From: Microvirga lupini
Lineage (GTDB): Bacteria; Pseudomonadota; Alphaproteobacteria; Rhizobiales; Beijerinckiaceae
DNA: 64,000 nucleotides
Direction of reading: 5' to 3'
NCBI RefSeq assembly: GCF_014191055.1
Contig: NZ_JACHWB010000001.1
Coordinates: 248,001-312,000 of the forward strand
Shown here: positions 26,300 to 36,121 of the stretch, piece by piece
How positions within the stretch are numbered: the stretch's first letter is position 1
Layout of the letters: every line of letters begins with the position of its first letter
Notes under the pieces: model-generated
Databases searched by the model: none
Seen by the model: the letters and a program-made list of their open reading frames with translations, nothing else
Told to the model about the DNA's origin: nothing
Program-made: the position numbers and the translations under genes

Positions 26300-26401
26300 C
26301 CTCATCCTGAGGAGTAGCCGTAGGCTGCGTCTCGAAGGATCGTCCAGCGCCCTCTGGAGTCACCTTCGAGACGGTCGCCCTGCGACCTCCTCAGGATGAG
26401 G
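26300..26401. repeat. Intergenic palindromic repeat element (102 bp)
   Basis: Inverted repeat with 15-base perfect outer arms (CCTCATCCTGAGGAG at 26300-26314 and its complement at 26387-26401) and inner arms around GTCTCGAAGG (complement CCTTCGAGAC near 26363-26372). This form resembles dispersed palindromic repeats in Hyphomicrobiales genomes. It lies between convergent genes and may also act as a transcription end. Confidence 0.7.
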
Positions 26402-26424
26402 GCTGAGGATGTGTTGATTGCCTT

Positions 26425-27492
26425 CTAAAGCGAAACCACACGGCCCGTCCGCACGGCCTCGTCAGCCGCGAGCACGATGCGCAGGGATCGGACGGCGTCG
26501 TTCATGTGATCCGTCAGGTCGAGGTCCTCCCGGATTGCGCGCAGCAGGTAACGCTGCTCGCGCTCGCACAGGGCATCGTGGTCGGGCTCGTCCGTGGTGC
26601 TGATCCGCTCATCGGCCTTGGCGAAGGAGCCATCGTCTTTCAGCGCGGCATGGTGGAGCAGGATCTGGTTGGTCTTCGTATGCGCATTGATGTCGTCAGA
26701 GCGGATCTCGCCGACCGTCTCGGCCATGACGATGCTGACGCTGCCTTTCGGGCCGATCACGTCCTTCACGAAATAGGCGGTCTCGCTCATCATCGGTCCC
26801 CAGCCGGCCTCGTACCAGCCGACCGAGCCGTCATCGAAGGTCACGTGAAGATGGCCGTAATTGTACATGCCGGCCGGCATGTCCTCCGTCAGGCGCGTAC
26901 CGACGCCGTGAACCTGCACGGGTTTAGCCTTCGTGATCTGGCACATGACGTCCACATAGTGCACGCCGCAATCGACGATGGGCGAGAGGGATTGCAGCAG
27001 GCGCTTATGCGCCTCCCAGGCCTGGCCGCTCGATTGCTGATTGAGGTTCATGCGGAAGACGTGCGGCGTACCGAGCGTCCTGGCGATCTCGATGAACTTG
27101 ATCCAGGACGGGTGGTGGCGAAGGATATAGCCGATGACGAGCTTGCGCCCGGTGCGGATTGCCGTGTCAACAACCCGCTGCGCATCCTCGACCGTATCGG
27201 CGAGGGGTTTCTCCACGAACACATGGGCGCCTGCTTCCATGGCCCGGATCGCATAGGGTGCATGGGTATCCGACCAGGTGTTGATGGACACCACGTCCGG
27301 CTTGGTCGCTATGAGCGCTTCCTCGTAATCGCTGAACCGCGGAGCGCTCTGCAAAGCGGGCGGAAGCTCCATGGCCTCGACGTTGCGTGTGCAGAGCCCG
27401 GCGATCTCGTAGCCTTCGATCCGCATATAGGCGAGGGCATGGGACAGGCCCATATTGCCAAGGCCGACAACCAGAACCCTCTGCGTGCTCAT
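26425..27492 (-). CDS. Gfo/Idh/MocA-family oxidoreductase
   Basis: NAD(P)-dependent sugar or sugar-derivative dehydrogenase (355 aa). The Rossmann motif is VLVVGLGNMGLSHALAY, and EKPLADTVEDAQ carries the family's EKP signature. The C-terminal domain is the typical open sheet. The start at 27492 is supported by GGGGA upstream; the 59-residue extension is rejected. It is the last gene of a minus-strand operon (sugar kinase, gntR, nagB-like, nagA, this gene), 13 bases after nagA, so an amino-sugar-derived substrate is inferred. Confidence 0.88.
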   Translation of the reverse strand: MSTQRVLVVGLGNMGLSHALAYMRIEGYEIAGLCTRNVEAMELPPALQSAPRFSDYEEALIATKPDVVSINTWSDTHAPYAIRAMEAGAHVFVEKPLADTVEDAQRVVDTAIRTGRKLVIGYILRHHPSWIKFIEIARTLGTPHVFRMNLNQQSSGQAWEAHKRLLQSLSPIVDCGVHYVDVMCQITKAKPVQVHGVGTRLTEDMPAGMYNYGHLHVTFDDGSVGWYEAGWGPMMSETAYFVKDVIGPKGSVSIVMAETVGEIRSDDINAHTKTNQILLHHAALKDDGSFAKADERISTTDEPDHDALCEREQRYLLRAIREDLDLTDHMNDAVRSLRIVLAADEAVRTGRVVSL

Positions 27493-27505
27493 CAGCGCTT
27501 TCCCC

Positions 27506-28639
27506 TTATTCGCTTTGCCCAGCAATCCAAGTCTGTCGCACCTGCAGGCTCTCGTCGAGAAGGACGAGGTCGGCGCGGTAGCCCGGCGCGATGCGGCCGA
27601 GTTCATGATCGAGGCGCAGGAAGCTCGCCGGCACGAGGGACGCCATCCGCAGCACCTCCGGCAGGGCAAGCCCTAGGCGCTCGACGCTGTTGCGCACGGC
27701 GCTTGCCATGTCGAGGTCGGAGCCGGCAAGGGTTCCGTCCTCGGTGGTGAGCCTGCCGTCCTGACGGTAGATCGTGCGGCCGTGAAGCTCGAAGCTCGTC
27801 AGGTCCGTGCCGGTCACCGACATGGCATCGGTCACCAGCATCATCCGCTCCGTGCCCTTGGCGGCAATCGCCGCGCGCAAGGCGGCGTCGCTCACATGGT
27901 GCCCATCGACGATGAGCCCGCACCAGGTATCCCGGCTGTCGAGGGCCGCGCCCACGGGGCCGGGATCGCGGCCTGCCAGCGGTGGCATGGCGTTGAAAAG
28001 ATGCGTGAAGCCGCGCAGGCCGTGGCGGGCTGCCTCCATGACGGTGTCGTAGTCGCTCGCCGTATGCCCGGCGCAGATCAGAACGCCGGCCGAGGCGAGG
28101 CGTGCGATGGCTTCCATGCTGTTGCGCTCGGGCGCCAGGGTCACCAGGGTGCGGCCGTCCTTCAGGGAGGTCAGGATGGCGATGTCCTCCTCCTCCATCG
28201 GGCGCATGAAAGCTGGATTGTGCACGCCCTTGCGTTCTGGGCTGATGAAGGGGCCTTCGACATGGATTCCGAGAACGCCGGGGATGCTGGCCGCCAGCGC
28301 CTCACGCATAGCCTCAACCGCTGCCGCCATTTTCTCACGAGTATCCGTGATGAAGGTGGGAAGAAGGCCGGTGGTGCCGTAGGCCCGGTGCGCCTTCGCA
28401 ATGGTGCTGATGCCCTCGACAGAGCGCACATCGTTGTAGAGGACACCGCCGCCGCCATTGACCTGAACGTCGATGAAGCCGGGAGCCAACAGGCCGCTCA
28501 CCGCATGGCGTTCGATTCCGGTGCCGAGATCCCGTTCATGCGGCACGCCGGCGATGCGGCCGTTCTCGATGACGACAGCGCGGCCGTCGAGCATGTGCGA
28601 CCCGTCGAAGATGCGGGCGCCAGTCATAGCAACAGTCAT
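27506..28639 (-). CDS. nagA: N-acetylglucosamine-6-phosphate deacetylase
   Basis: Amidohydrolase (377 aa) that deacetylates GlcNAc 6-phosphate to glucosamine 6-phosphate. Metal and catalytic motifs: HVEGPFISPERKG (Glu), CAGHTAS (His), FTHLFNAM (His), DGHHVS and VTDAM (catalytic Asp). Length matches the family. The start codon overlaps the stop of the upstream SIS gene (TGATG). It receives product from MurQ and from the sugar kinases of this region and passes it to the NagB-like deaminase next door. Confidence 0.95.
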   Translation of the reverse strand: MTVAMTGARIFDGSHMLDGRAVVIENGRIAGVPHERDLGTGIERHAVSGLLAPGFIDVQVNGGGGVLYNDVRSVEGISTIAKAHRAYGTTGLLPTFITDTREKMAAAVEAMREALAASIPGVLGIHVEGPFISPERKGVHNPAFMRPMEEEDIAILTSLKDGRTLVTLAPERNSMEAIARLASAGVLICAGHTASDYDTVMEAARHGLRGFTHLFNAMPPLAGRDPGPVGAALDSRDTWCGLIVDGHHVSDAALRAAIAAKGTERMMLVTDAMSVTGTDLTSFELHGRTIYRQDGRLTTEDGTLAGSDLDMASAVRNSVERLGLALPEVLRMASLVPASFLRLDHELGRIAPGYRADLVLLDESLQVRQTWIAGQSE

Positions 28640-29697
28640 CAGACGGTCTCCGTTACCTTGCGCAGCCGCGGCGGGCTGTCGGGATTGCGTCCGCGCGCCA
28701 GCGCAACGGCATTCACGAGAGGATAAAAGCTCTGAATGAGGGCAATCGGCGCGAGATAGGGATGCACATCCTCGACCGCCGGCAGCATGACCGAGGCAGG
28801 GCCTTCCGCTGCGCCCGCGACCACGACGGGAACGCCGTGTTCGTTCAGCTTCGTCACAAGATCGTTGACGCCGCTCAGGGTCTCGTCCTGCTGGCTGAGA
28901 ACCAGGATGGGGAAGTGGTCGCCGGCCAGTGTCCAGGGACCGTGCATCAGCTCGGCGGCGCTCATGGCCTCCGCATGAACGCCCGATGTTTCCTTGAGCT
29001 TGAGGGCCGCTTCCTGCGCCACCGCAAAGCCGACGCCGCGTCCGACAACGAAGAGGTTGTCGGCATCCGACAGAAGCGGCAGCGCAGATGACCAGTCAAC
29101 GGCGGAGGCTTTGGCGAGAACCTCCGGCAGGGTGTCGAGTGCGTTCAGCAGGTCCTGATCCTGCGACCAATGGGCGACGAGCTGCAGGCCTGCTGCTAGG
29201 GCTGCGATGAAGGATTTCGTGGCGGCCACGCTCTTCTCAGGGCCCGCGTGGAGCGGCAGCACGACCTCGCATGTGGAGGCGAGCGGCGAGGAGGTGTCAT
29301 TCACCAGCGCGACCGTCAGCGCACCGTCATCGCGCCCGGCCTGGGCGAGATTGAGAATGTCGGGGCTGCGGCCCGATTGCGACACGGCGAGGAACAAAGC
29401 ATCACGCATGCGCGGACGCGCCTCGTAGACCGACGTCACCGATGGGCCGACCGAGGCGGTCACCAGACCGGAATGGATCTCGAGCAGATATTTGACGAAG
29501 GTCGCCGCATTGTCAGAGCTGCCCCGCGCGCAAGTGACCGCGAAAGGCGGAGGAGAGGCGCGCAGGCGCTCGCCCAGGTCACGGCAGAGAGGCGTATTGC
29601 TGTCGAGCAGGGATGCGACCACCTGGGGGGCTTCCTGCGCTTCGCGCAGCATGGCCGTGATGGTGGAAACAGCGCTGTTCGGTTCAGGTGTCATCAT
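28639..29697 (-). CDS. SIS-domain protein, probable glucosamine-6-phosphate deaminase (NagB-II type)
   Basis: 352-aa protein with two SIS domains and no glutaminase domain, related to the isomerase half of GlmS. Features are TCARGSSDNAATFVKYLLE, SQSGRSPDILNLA, EKSVAATKSF, GRGVGFAVAQEAALKLKE and a GlmS-like C-terminus. In several proteobacteria this NagB-II form replaces NagB, converting GlcN 6-phosphate to fructose 6-phosphate and ammonia. Position between gntR and nagA, with no classical nagB in the window, supports it. The start overlaps the gntR end by 14 bases. Confidence 0.88.
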   Translation of the reverse strand: MMTPEPNSAVSTITAMLREAQEAPQVVASLLDSNTPLCRDLGERLRASPPPFAVTCARGSSDNAATFVKYLLEIHSGLVTASVGPSVTSVYEARPRMRDALFLAVSQSGRSPDILNLAQAGRDDGALTVALVNDTSSPLASTCEVVLPLHAGPEKSVAATKSFIAALAAGLQLVAHWSQDQDLLNALDTLPEVLAKASAVDWSSALPLLSDADNLFVVGRGVGFAVAQEAALKLKETSGVHAEAMSAAELMHGPWTLAGDHFPILVLSQQDETLSGVNDLVTKLNEHGVPVVVAGAAEGPASVMLPAVEDVHPYLAPIALIQSFYPLVNAVALARGRNPDSPPRLRKVTETV

Positions 29698-30469
29698 GGT
29701 GCATCCGTTCCGGCTGGCTGATGGTCAGCTCGGCCACGAAATCATAGGCATCGCCCCGGTAATAGGACGAGGTGAACTCGACCACTTCACCGGCAGCCGT
29801 GAAGGAGCGGCGCTCGATATAGAGTGCGGGACTCTGAGGCGGAACGCCGAGGAGCGAGGCCTGTTCCTCGGTCAGGAGAACCGCGTGCAGCCGCTGCAGG
29901 GCTCTTGTGGGCATGAAGCCCTTCTCGTGCAGCACGGCATACAGGGATTGCTGCACCAGGGACGGGTCCGGCAGAACGCGCGACGGAATCACAGCGTTCT
30001 CGATCGCCATGGGAATGCCGTTCGCCATGCGCAGGCGATTGACGCGGCTGACCCGTTCGCCCGGTGAGAGACCGAGCGCCATCAGCTCGTCCGTCGAGGC
30101 CTGCCCGGTCGATTGGCTCAGCATCACGGCCGAGGATTTCAGGCCGCGGGCCGACATGTCGTCCGTGAAGCTCGACAGGCGGGACAGGGGCTGCTCCAGC
30201 CGCATCTGCTGCGCGATGAAGGTGCCCGAGCCCCAGCGCTGGACGAGCACTCCCTTCTGCACGAGGCCCGTGATGGCCTTGCGCACGGTCACGCGCGAAA
30301 TGCCGAGCTGCTTGGCGAGATCACGCTCGCCGGGCAGCGCGGCATCGGCCTTCAGGTCGCCCTTGCGTACCGCCTCCTCGATGGATTGCTGAAGCTGCAG
30401 GTAAAGGGGTGTGGGATTGGCCTCATTCAGGGGAAGAAGCGACAGGGCCTCGCCGGCTTGATCGCTCAT
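29684..30469 (-). CDS. GntR-family (HutC/UTRA) regulator of amino-sugar genes
   Basis: Transcriptional regulator of 261 aa: winged helix-turn-helix (about residues 15-80, including GERDLAKQLGISRVTVRKAI) and a UTRA ligand-binding domain (about 95-250). HutC-type proteins such as NagR/DasR sense phosphorylated amino sugars such as GlcN 6-phosphate or GlcNAc 6-phosphate. The start at 30469 has GGAGG six bases upstream; a 34-residue extension inside the upstream gene is rejected. It is encoded within the operon it presumably controls. The motif shared by sites A, B and C is the proposed binding site. Confidence 0.9.
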   Translation of the reverse strand: MSDQAGEALSLLPLNEANPTPLYLQLQQSIEEAVRKGDLKADAALPGERDLAKQLGISRVTVRKAITGLVQKGVLVQRWGSGTFIAQQMRLEQPLSRLSSFTDDMSARGLKSSAVMLSQSTGQASTDELMALGLSPGERVSRVNRLRMANGIPMAIENAVIPSRVLPDPSLVQQSLYAVLHEKGFMPTRALQRLHAVLLTEEQASLLGVPPQSPALYIERRSFTAAGEVVEFTSSYYRGDAYDFVAELTISQPERMHHDDT

Positions 30470-31347
30470 GAGAGCCTCCCTGTCACAGCCGTGCGCGCGA
30501 GCAGGATGGCGCCGTCGACGGCATCGGCCATGGGAGCCGCAATGGTGCGCTGGACAGGGGGCGGGAGCCACGGGCGCATGGGCTCGGCAAAGCCGCCGAA
30601 GAGGCAGATGGCCGGAGCGCCGAGGTCGAGGAGGCGCGTGGCGATCTGGCCCAGCCCGGCCGCAGCGTTGGCCATGAGGTCGATGGCGAGCGGGTCTCGT
30701 CGATCTGCATAGTCGAGGACAAGCGGCGCATAGCGGCCATAATCGCTCGGCCGGGCCTTGCCGACCCAGTCGACCAGAATCTCGAGATCGTTCTTGAACC
30801 CGGCCAGCACCGCATTGGAGAGCGGGGTCGATGGTGTGCGGCCGTCATGGGCCCAGATGCAGCGGCGCAGGAGTTCCCGCCCGATGGCGGCCCCGCTGCC
30901 CTCGTCGGACACCTCGTAGCCCCAGCCCCCGACATAATGGCATTGGCCGCTCACGCCCCCATAGCCGCAGGAGCCGGTGCCGACGATGAGAATCGCCCCG
31001 TCTCCTCCGTTGAAGGCGCCGAGCCAGGCGGTGTGGGCATCCGTTTCGATCTCGAAGGATGCAAAGGGATGGGAGCGCGCCAGCAGGCGCTCGACCGCGC
31101 TGGTCTGCCCCGCACCTGCAGCCCCCATGCCGGCATGAATCCGGCCGAGATCGCTTTCCTGAAGCCCTGCCTGGGACAGCGCCTCGCGGCAGGCCGTGAG
31201 AAGAGAATTCCAGACCAGATCGGGATCGAGACGGATATTGGATGGGCCGCCCGTTCCTTCCCCCAGCAGATCGCCTTGCGCATTGCGCAGACGCGCCCGG
31301 CACTTTGTGCCGCCGCCATCAATGCCAAGAAACAGGAGGTCGGTCAT
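30466..31347 (-). CDS. BadF/BadG-type ATPase, probable N-acetylglucosamine kinase
   Basis: ASKHA-fold sugar kinase (293 aa). Motifs: LGIDGGGTKCRARLR (phosphate 1), ILIVGTGSCGYGG (phosphate 2), GWGYEVSDEGSGAAIGRE (typical of GlcNAc kinases) and ICLFGGFAEPMRPWL (adenosine). First gene of the minus-strand nag operon; its stop overlaps the gntR start (ATGA). It likely phosphorylates the sugar imported by the divergent carbohydrate ABC transporter, giving GlcNAc 6-phosphate for NagA. No good ribosome site precedes the chosen ATG; ATG 31392 is an in-frame alternative. Confidence 0.85.
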   Translation of the reverse strand: MTDLLFLGIDGGGTKCRARLRNAQGDLLGEGTGGPSNIRLDPDLVWNSLLTACREALSQAGLQESDLGRIHAGMGAAGAGQTSAVERLLARSHPFASFEIETDAHTAWLGAFNGGDGAILIVGTGSCGYGGVSGQCHYVGGWGYEVSDEGSGAAIGRELLRRCIWAHDGRTPSTPLSNAVLAGFKNDLEILVDWVGKARPSDYGRYAPLVLDYADRRDPLAIDLMANAAAGLGQIATRLLDLGAPAICLFGGFAEPMRPWLPPPVQRTIAAPMADAVDGAILLARTAVTGRLS

Positions 31348-31700
31348 GGGAGGACAAATCTCGAATGCGGACAATGGACGGCACAATGCCACTTAATGTC
31401 CAGTTCGGGAAGAGGTGGCGGCCTTATTGCCCAGGCCCATGTACGCCTCGTCTGTGCCTCATGATTCCTAAGAGCGCGAACTGAGGCTGGCAATTTCCAG
31501 AGGATCGAGCCGAAGGGGAGTTGTCTTTGAATTTTGTCGATACCAATATGAGGTCACTTGTCCAACGCATCGACCAGTGAAACAGTCATGGCTGCCCGCT
31601 GGAAGGCATAAGAATGCACATAATGGGCACGGGGCAACAAAAGGGAACATGCTCGGAGGCGTGCCTTGGAGCCGCCTCTGGGGTACGGAGGACGAAAACG
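31348..31700. promoter_or_regulatory. Divergent promoter region, nag operon / carbohydrate importer
   Basis: About 350 bases between the divergent kinase and binding-protein genes. It contains candidate operator site B (31540-31558). No small gene is convincing; ATG 31614, in frame with the binding protein, would add 29 residues ahead of the signal peptide and is rejected. No confident -35/-10 pair is visible in either direction. Confidence 0.5.
31540..31558 (-). promoter_or_regulatory. Candidate GntR operator, site B (nag operon / carbohydrate importer)
   Basis: Minus-strand reading AGTGACCTCATATTGGTAT. Aligned with sites A and C: identical ATATTGG core at the same offset and a TG-rich left half. 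It lies about 190 bases from the kinase start and 140 from the binding-protein start. Confidence 0.5.
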
Positions 31701-32990
31701 ATGAAGACGCTCCATTCGAAGGCTTTCCGGCGCCGGGCGGGACAGCTGCTGGCGACAGCCTCTGTCGTCGCGGCCGCTCTGGCCTTCGCCAATGTCGCTT
31801 CGGCCCAGACTCTCACCATCGAGAGCTGGCGCAACGACGATGCGGATGTGTGGAACACCAAGATCATTCCAGCCTTCAACAAGACGCATCCGAACATCAA
31901 GGTGCAGTTCAAGGCCGATCCGCCGACCGAATACAACGCCGCGCTCAACGCCCGCCTCGCCGGCGGAACCGCAGGCGATCTCATCACCTGCCGGCCTTTC
32001 GACGCGTCCCTCGACCTGTTCAAGAAGGGCAATCTCATTGCCGTCAACGACGTGAAGGGCCTTGAGAATTTCTCCGATGTGGCGAAGAGCGCCTGGTCCA
32101 CGGACGACGGTAGGACCACCTTCTGCATGCCGATGGCCTCGGTGATCCACGGTTTCGTCTACAACAAGGAAATCTTCGACGAGCTGAAGCTCACGCCGCC
32201 CAAGACCGTGGCCGAGTTCCACGCGGTGCTCGACAAGATCAAGGCCGACGGCAAGTACACGCCCATCGCCATGGGCACGGCCGATCAGTGGGAAGCCGCC
32301 ACCATGGGCTTCCAGAACATCGGCGTGAACTACTGGAAGGGCGAGGAGGGTCGCAAGGCGCTCATCGAGGGCAAGCAGAAGTTCACCGACAAGCCTTATG
32401 TGGATGCGTTCAAGGAGCTGGCGAGCTGGGCACCCTATATGGGCGACGGCTACAAGGCGCAGAAGTATCCGGATACGCAGAACCTGTTCACCCTGGGCCG
32501 CGCGGCCATCTATCCGGCCGGCTCCTGGGACGTGCCGATCTTCCGCAAGCAGGCCGATTTCGAGTTCGACGCCTTCGCGCCGCCCGTGGTGAATGCCGGC
32601 GACAAGTGCTACATCAGCGATCACACGGACATCGCCATCGGCATCAATGCCAAGTCGCAGAACATGGAGGCCGCCAAGACCTTCCTGTCCTGGGTGGCAT
32701 CGCCTGAATTCGCCGAGATCTACGCCAACGAGCTGCCGGGCTTCTTCCCTCTCTCCAAGGCGAAGGTGGACGTGAAGGATCCGGTGGCGGCCAAGTTCGT
32801 CGGCTGGCGCGGGACCTGCGAAAGCTCGATCCGTAACTCCTACCAGATCCTGTCGCGCGGCACGCCGAACCTCGAGAACGAGCTCTGGAACGTGAGCGCC
32901 CAGGTGATGAACGGCACCATGAAGCCCGAGGAAGCGGCCAAGAAGGCCGAGGATGGGCTTGCCAGCTGGTACGAGCCGCACAAGAAGTAA
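31701..32990 (+). CDS. Carbohydrate ABC transporter substrate-binding protein
   Basis: Extracellular solute-binding protein family 1 (429 aa). A long signal peptide (about 1-36, ending NVASA-Q) precedes LTIESWRNDDADVWNTKI, the usual start of sugar-binding proteins. The start at 31701 follows GGAGG. It is divergent from the nag operon and followed by two permeases and an ATPase. The sugar is probably GlcNAc, a chito-oligosaccharide or another amino sugar, judging only from context. A G/C hairpin follows the stop codon. Confidence 0.92.
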   Translation: MKTLHSKAFRRRAGQLLATASVVAAALAFANVASAQTLTIESWRNDDADVWNTKIIPAFNKTHPNIKVQFKADPPTEYNAALNARLAGGTAGDLITCRPFDASLDLFKKGNLIAVNDVKGLENFSDVAKSAWSTDDGRTTFCMPMASVIHGFVYNKEIFDELKLTPPKTVAEFHAVLDKIKADGKYTPIAMGTADQWEAATMGFQNIGVNYWKGEEGRKALIEGKQKFTDKPYVDAFKELASWAPYMGDGYKAQKYPDTQNLFTLGRAAIYPAGSWDVPIFRKQADFEFDAFAPPVVNAGDKCYISDHTDIAIGINAKSQNMEAAKTFLSWVASPEFAEIYANELPGFFPLSKAKVDVKDPVAAKFVGWRGTCESSIRNSYQILSRGTPNLENELWNVSAQVMNGTMKPEEAAKKAEDGLASWYEPHKK

Positions 32991-33002
32991 GTGAAGCACT
33001 GA

Positions 33003-33030
33003 AGCGGGCCGCCCATCAAAGCGGCCCGCT
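33003..33030 (+). terminator. Intergenic hairpin between sugar-binding protein and permease
   Basis: A 10-bp perfect stem (AGCGGGCCGC at 33003-33012 with 33021-33030), eight-base loop, followed by CTTACTCTCC rather than a T-run. Likely an mRNA-processing or partial termination element, as at 23994-24021. Confidence 0.6.
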
Positions 33031-33059
33031 CTTACTCTCCTCGGTCTATCCAGGGCAGC

Positions 33060-34022
33060 ATGACGGATCTCACGGCCCCCAGCGTACAGTCGACGGACGT
33101 GGTTCCCGCCCGCTCGCGCTTTCCGCTCCATATCGCGGTGTTTCTTGCCCCCGCGCTCGCGATCTACACGCTATTCTCGATCTATCCTCTGATCGACACC
33201 ATTCGCCTGAGCCTCTATGCCGGCGATGAAACAGGCGCGCGCAGCTTCGTCGGGCTGCAGAATTTCCAGACACTTCTGAGCGATCCGAACTGGTCCGGTC
33301 AGTTCTGGAACGCGTTGCGCAACAACCTGGTCTTCTTCGCCATCCACATGGTGGTGCAGAACGGCATCGGCTTAGGGCTGGCCATGCTTCTCAGCCTGCC
33401 GCGGCTCACCGGCGGCAGCGTCTACCGCACGCTCATCTTCCTGCCGACCATGCTGTCCGTGGTCATCATAGGCTTCATCTGGCAGCTGATCCTCAATCCG
33501 CTCTGGGGCATCGCACCGAGCCTTCTGAAGGCGGTGGGCCTCGGCAGCTTCTTCGGCCCCTGGCTGGGGCAGGAATCGACCGCCCTGCTGACGGTCTCGC
33601 TCATCTCGGTCTGGCAGTTCGTCGGCATTCCGATGATGCTGATCTATGCCGCCCTCCTGAACATTCCCGACGATCTCCTCGATGCGGCGACCGTCGACGG
33701 GGCGGGGCCGTTCAGCGTCTTCTGGTTCGTGCGCCTGCCCCTGATCCTGCCGACGCTGGGCGTGGTGTCGATCCTCACTTTCGTGGCCAACTTCAACGCG
33801 TTCGACCTGATCTATGCGGTCAAGGGCGCGCTCGCCGGCCCGAACTTCTCGACGGATATCCTGGGCACGTTCTTCTATCGCACCTTCTTCGGCTTCCAGC
33901 TTCAGGTCGGGAGCCCGACCATGGGAGCCGCGGTGGCGACCGCCATGCTGGTCATCATCCTGATCGGCGTTCTGATCTATCTGTTCGGCGTGCAGCGGCG
34001 GCTGCAGCGGCATACCTTCTAA
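33060..34022 (+). CDS. Carbohydrate ABC transporter permease (MalF/UgpA-like)
   Basis: Inner-membrane permease (320 aa) with six predicted helices. The first begins at FPLHIAVFLAPALAIYTLFS, and the EAA loop is DDLLDAATVDGAGPFSVFWF. This group pairs with MalG-type permeases. It follows the binding protein by about 70 bases and precedes the second permease by 13 bases. Confidence 0.93.
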   Translation: MTDLTAPSVQSTDVVPARSRFPLHIAVFLAPALAIYTLFSIYPLIDTIRLSLYAGDETGARSFVGLQNFQTLLSDPNWSGQFWNALRNNLVFFAIHMVVQNGIGLGLAMLLSLPRLTGGSVYRTLIFLPTMLSVVIIGFIWQLILNPLWGIAPSLLKAVGLGSFFGPWLGQESTALLTVSLISVWQFVGIPMMLIYAALLNIPDDLLDAATVDGAGPFSVFWFVRLPLILPTLGVVSILTFVANFNAFDLIYAVKGALAGPNFSTDILGTFFYRTFFGFQLQVGSPTMGAAVATAMLVIILIGVLIYLFGVQRRLQRHTF

Positions 34023-34035
34023 GGGAGACCGGGAC

Positions 34036-34863
34036 ATGACCTTCAGGCCCGGCCGGATTGCCGTTCACATCGCCCTGATCCTCTACACGATCCTGGCGCT
34101 CGGCCCGATCCTGCTCATCCTGATCAATGCCTTTAAGACGCGCCGGGCCATCTTCGCCGATCCACTTGGGCTTCCCAATGGCCAGACCTGGACGACCATC
34201 GGATTCGACCGGGTCTTTGCCAATTCCGATTTCGGCCTCTACTTCTTCAACAGCCTCACGGTGACCCTGGTGTCCCTGGTGCTGATCGTGCTGATCGGCG
34301 CCATGGCAGCCTGGGCGCTGACCGAGTACAAGTTCACCGGCAACACGCTGCTCAGCCTCTATCTCGCCATCGGCATCATGGTGCCGATCCGCCTCGGGAG
34401 CGTCAGCATCCTGCGCATGATGGTGGAGCTGAACCTCGTCAACACTCTGACGGCGCTCATCCTCGTCTATGTGGCGCAGGGGCTGCCGCTCGCGATTCTG
34501 ATCCTCGGCGAGTTCATCCAGCAGATCCCCAAGGACCTGCGCGATGCGGCCCGCTGCGACGGGGTGAGCGAATACCGGATCTTCTTCAGCATCATCCTGC
34601 CGCTGATCAGCCCGGCCATCGCAACGGTGGCGGTATTCACCATGGTACCGGTCTGGAATGATCTTTGGTTTCCGTTGATCCTGGCCCCCGGTGACGGCAA
34701 GCAGACCATCACGCTCGGCGTGCAACAGTTCATCGGCCAGTATGTGACCGACTGGAACGCGGTGCTCGCCTCCCTGACGCTGGCGATCGCGCCCGTGCTC
34801 GTCCTCTACCTTCTCTTCTCCCGCTATCTCGTGCGCGGCCTCACGGCCGGCGCCGTGAAGTGA
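34036..34863 (+). CDS. Carbohydrate ABC transporter permease (MalG/UgpE-like)
   Basis: Second permease (275 aa) of the carbohydrate importer. About six helices and an EAA loop [20 protein letters not shown]; the conserved [13 protein letters not shown] segment is typical of MalG-type proteins. GGGAGACCGGGAC precedes the ATG as a ribosome site. Confidence 0.93.
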   Translation: MTFRPGRIAVHIALILYTILALGPILLILINAFKTRRAIFADPLGLPNGQTWTTIGFDRVFANSDFGLYFFNSLTVTLVSLVLIVLIGAMAAWALTEYKFTGNTLLSLYLAIGIMVPIRLGSVSILRMMVELNLVNTLTALILVYVAQGLPLAILILGEFIQQIPKDLRDAARCDGVSEYRIFFSIILPLISPAIATVAVFTMVPVWNDLWFPLILAPGDGKQTITLGVQQFIGQYVTDWNAVLASLTLAIAPVLVLYLLFSRYLVRGLTAGAVK

Positions 34864-34888
34864 CAGCTGCTTCCAGGAATTGACCGCA

Positions 34889-35980
<1,092 letters not shown>

Positions 35981-35985
35981 ACCAC

Positions 35986-36084
35986 TGTCATCCCCGGCGG
36001 TCCGCAGGACCGGGAAGGGATCCACTTGCACGCTCAACGCTATGAATTCCCTTCCCCTCCGCTGCGCTCCGGACGGGAATGCCA
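35986..36084. repeat. Intergenic palindromic repeat (about 100 bp)
   Basis: An imperfect inverted repeat: the left half begins TGTCATCCCCGGCGGTCC and reads through GGGAAGGGATCC; the right half, read in reverse complement, begins TGGCATTCCCGTCCGG and reads through GGGAAGGGAATTC. It lies between the convergent sugar ATPase and thiQ genes and resembles dispersed TCATCCCCGG-type repeats of related genomes. It differs in sequence from the repeat at 26300-26401. Confidence 0.6.
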
Positions 36085-36121
36085 CTCTTACCTCTCAGCG
36101 TCTTGCCGTGGGTATGACTCT

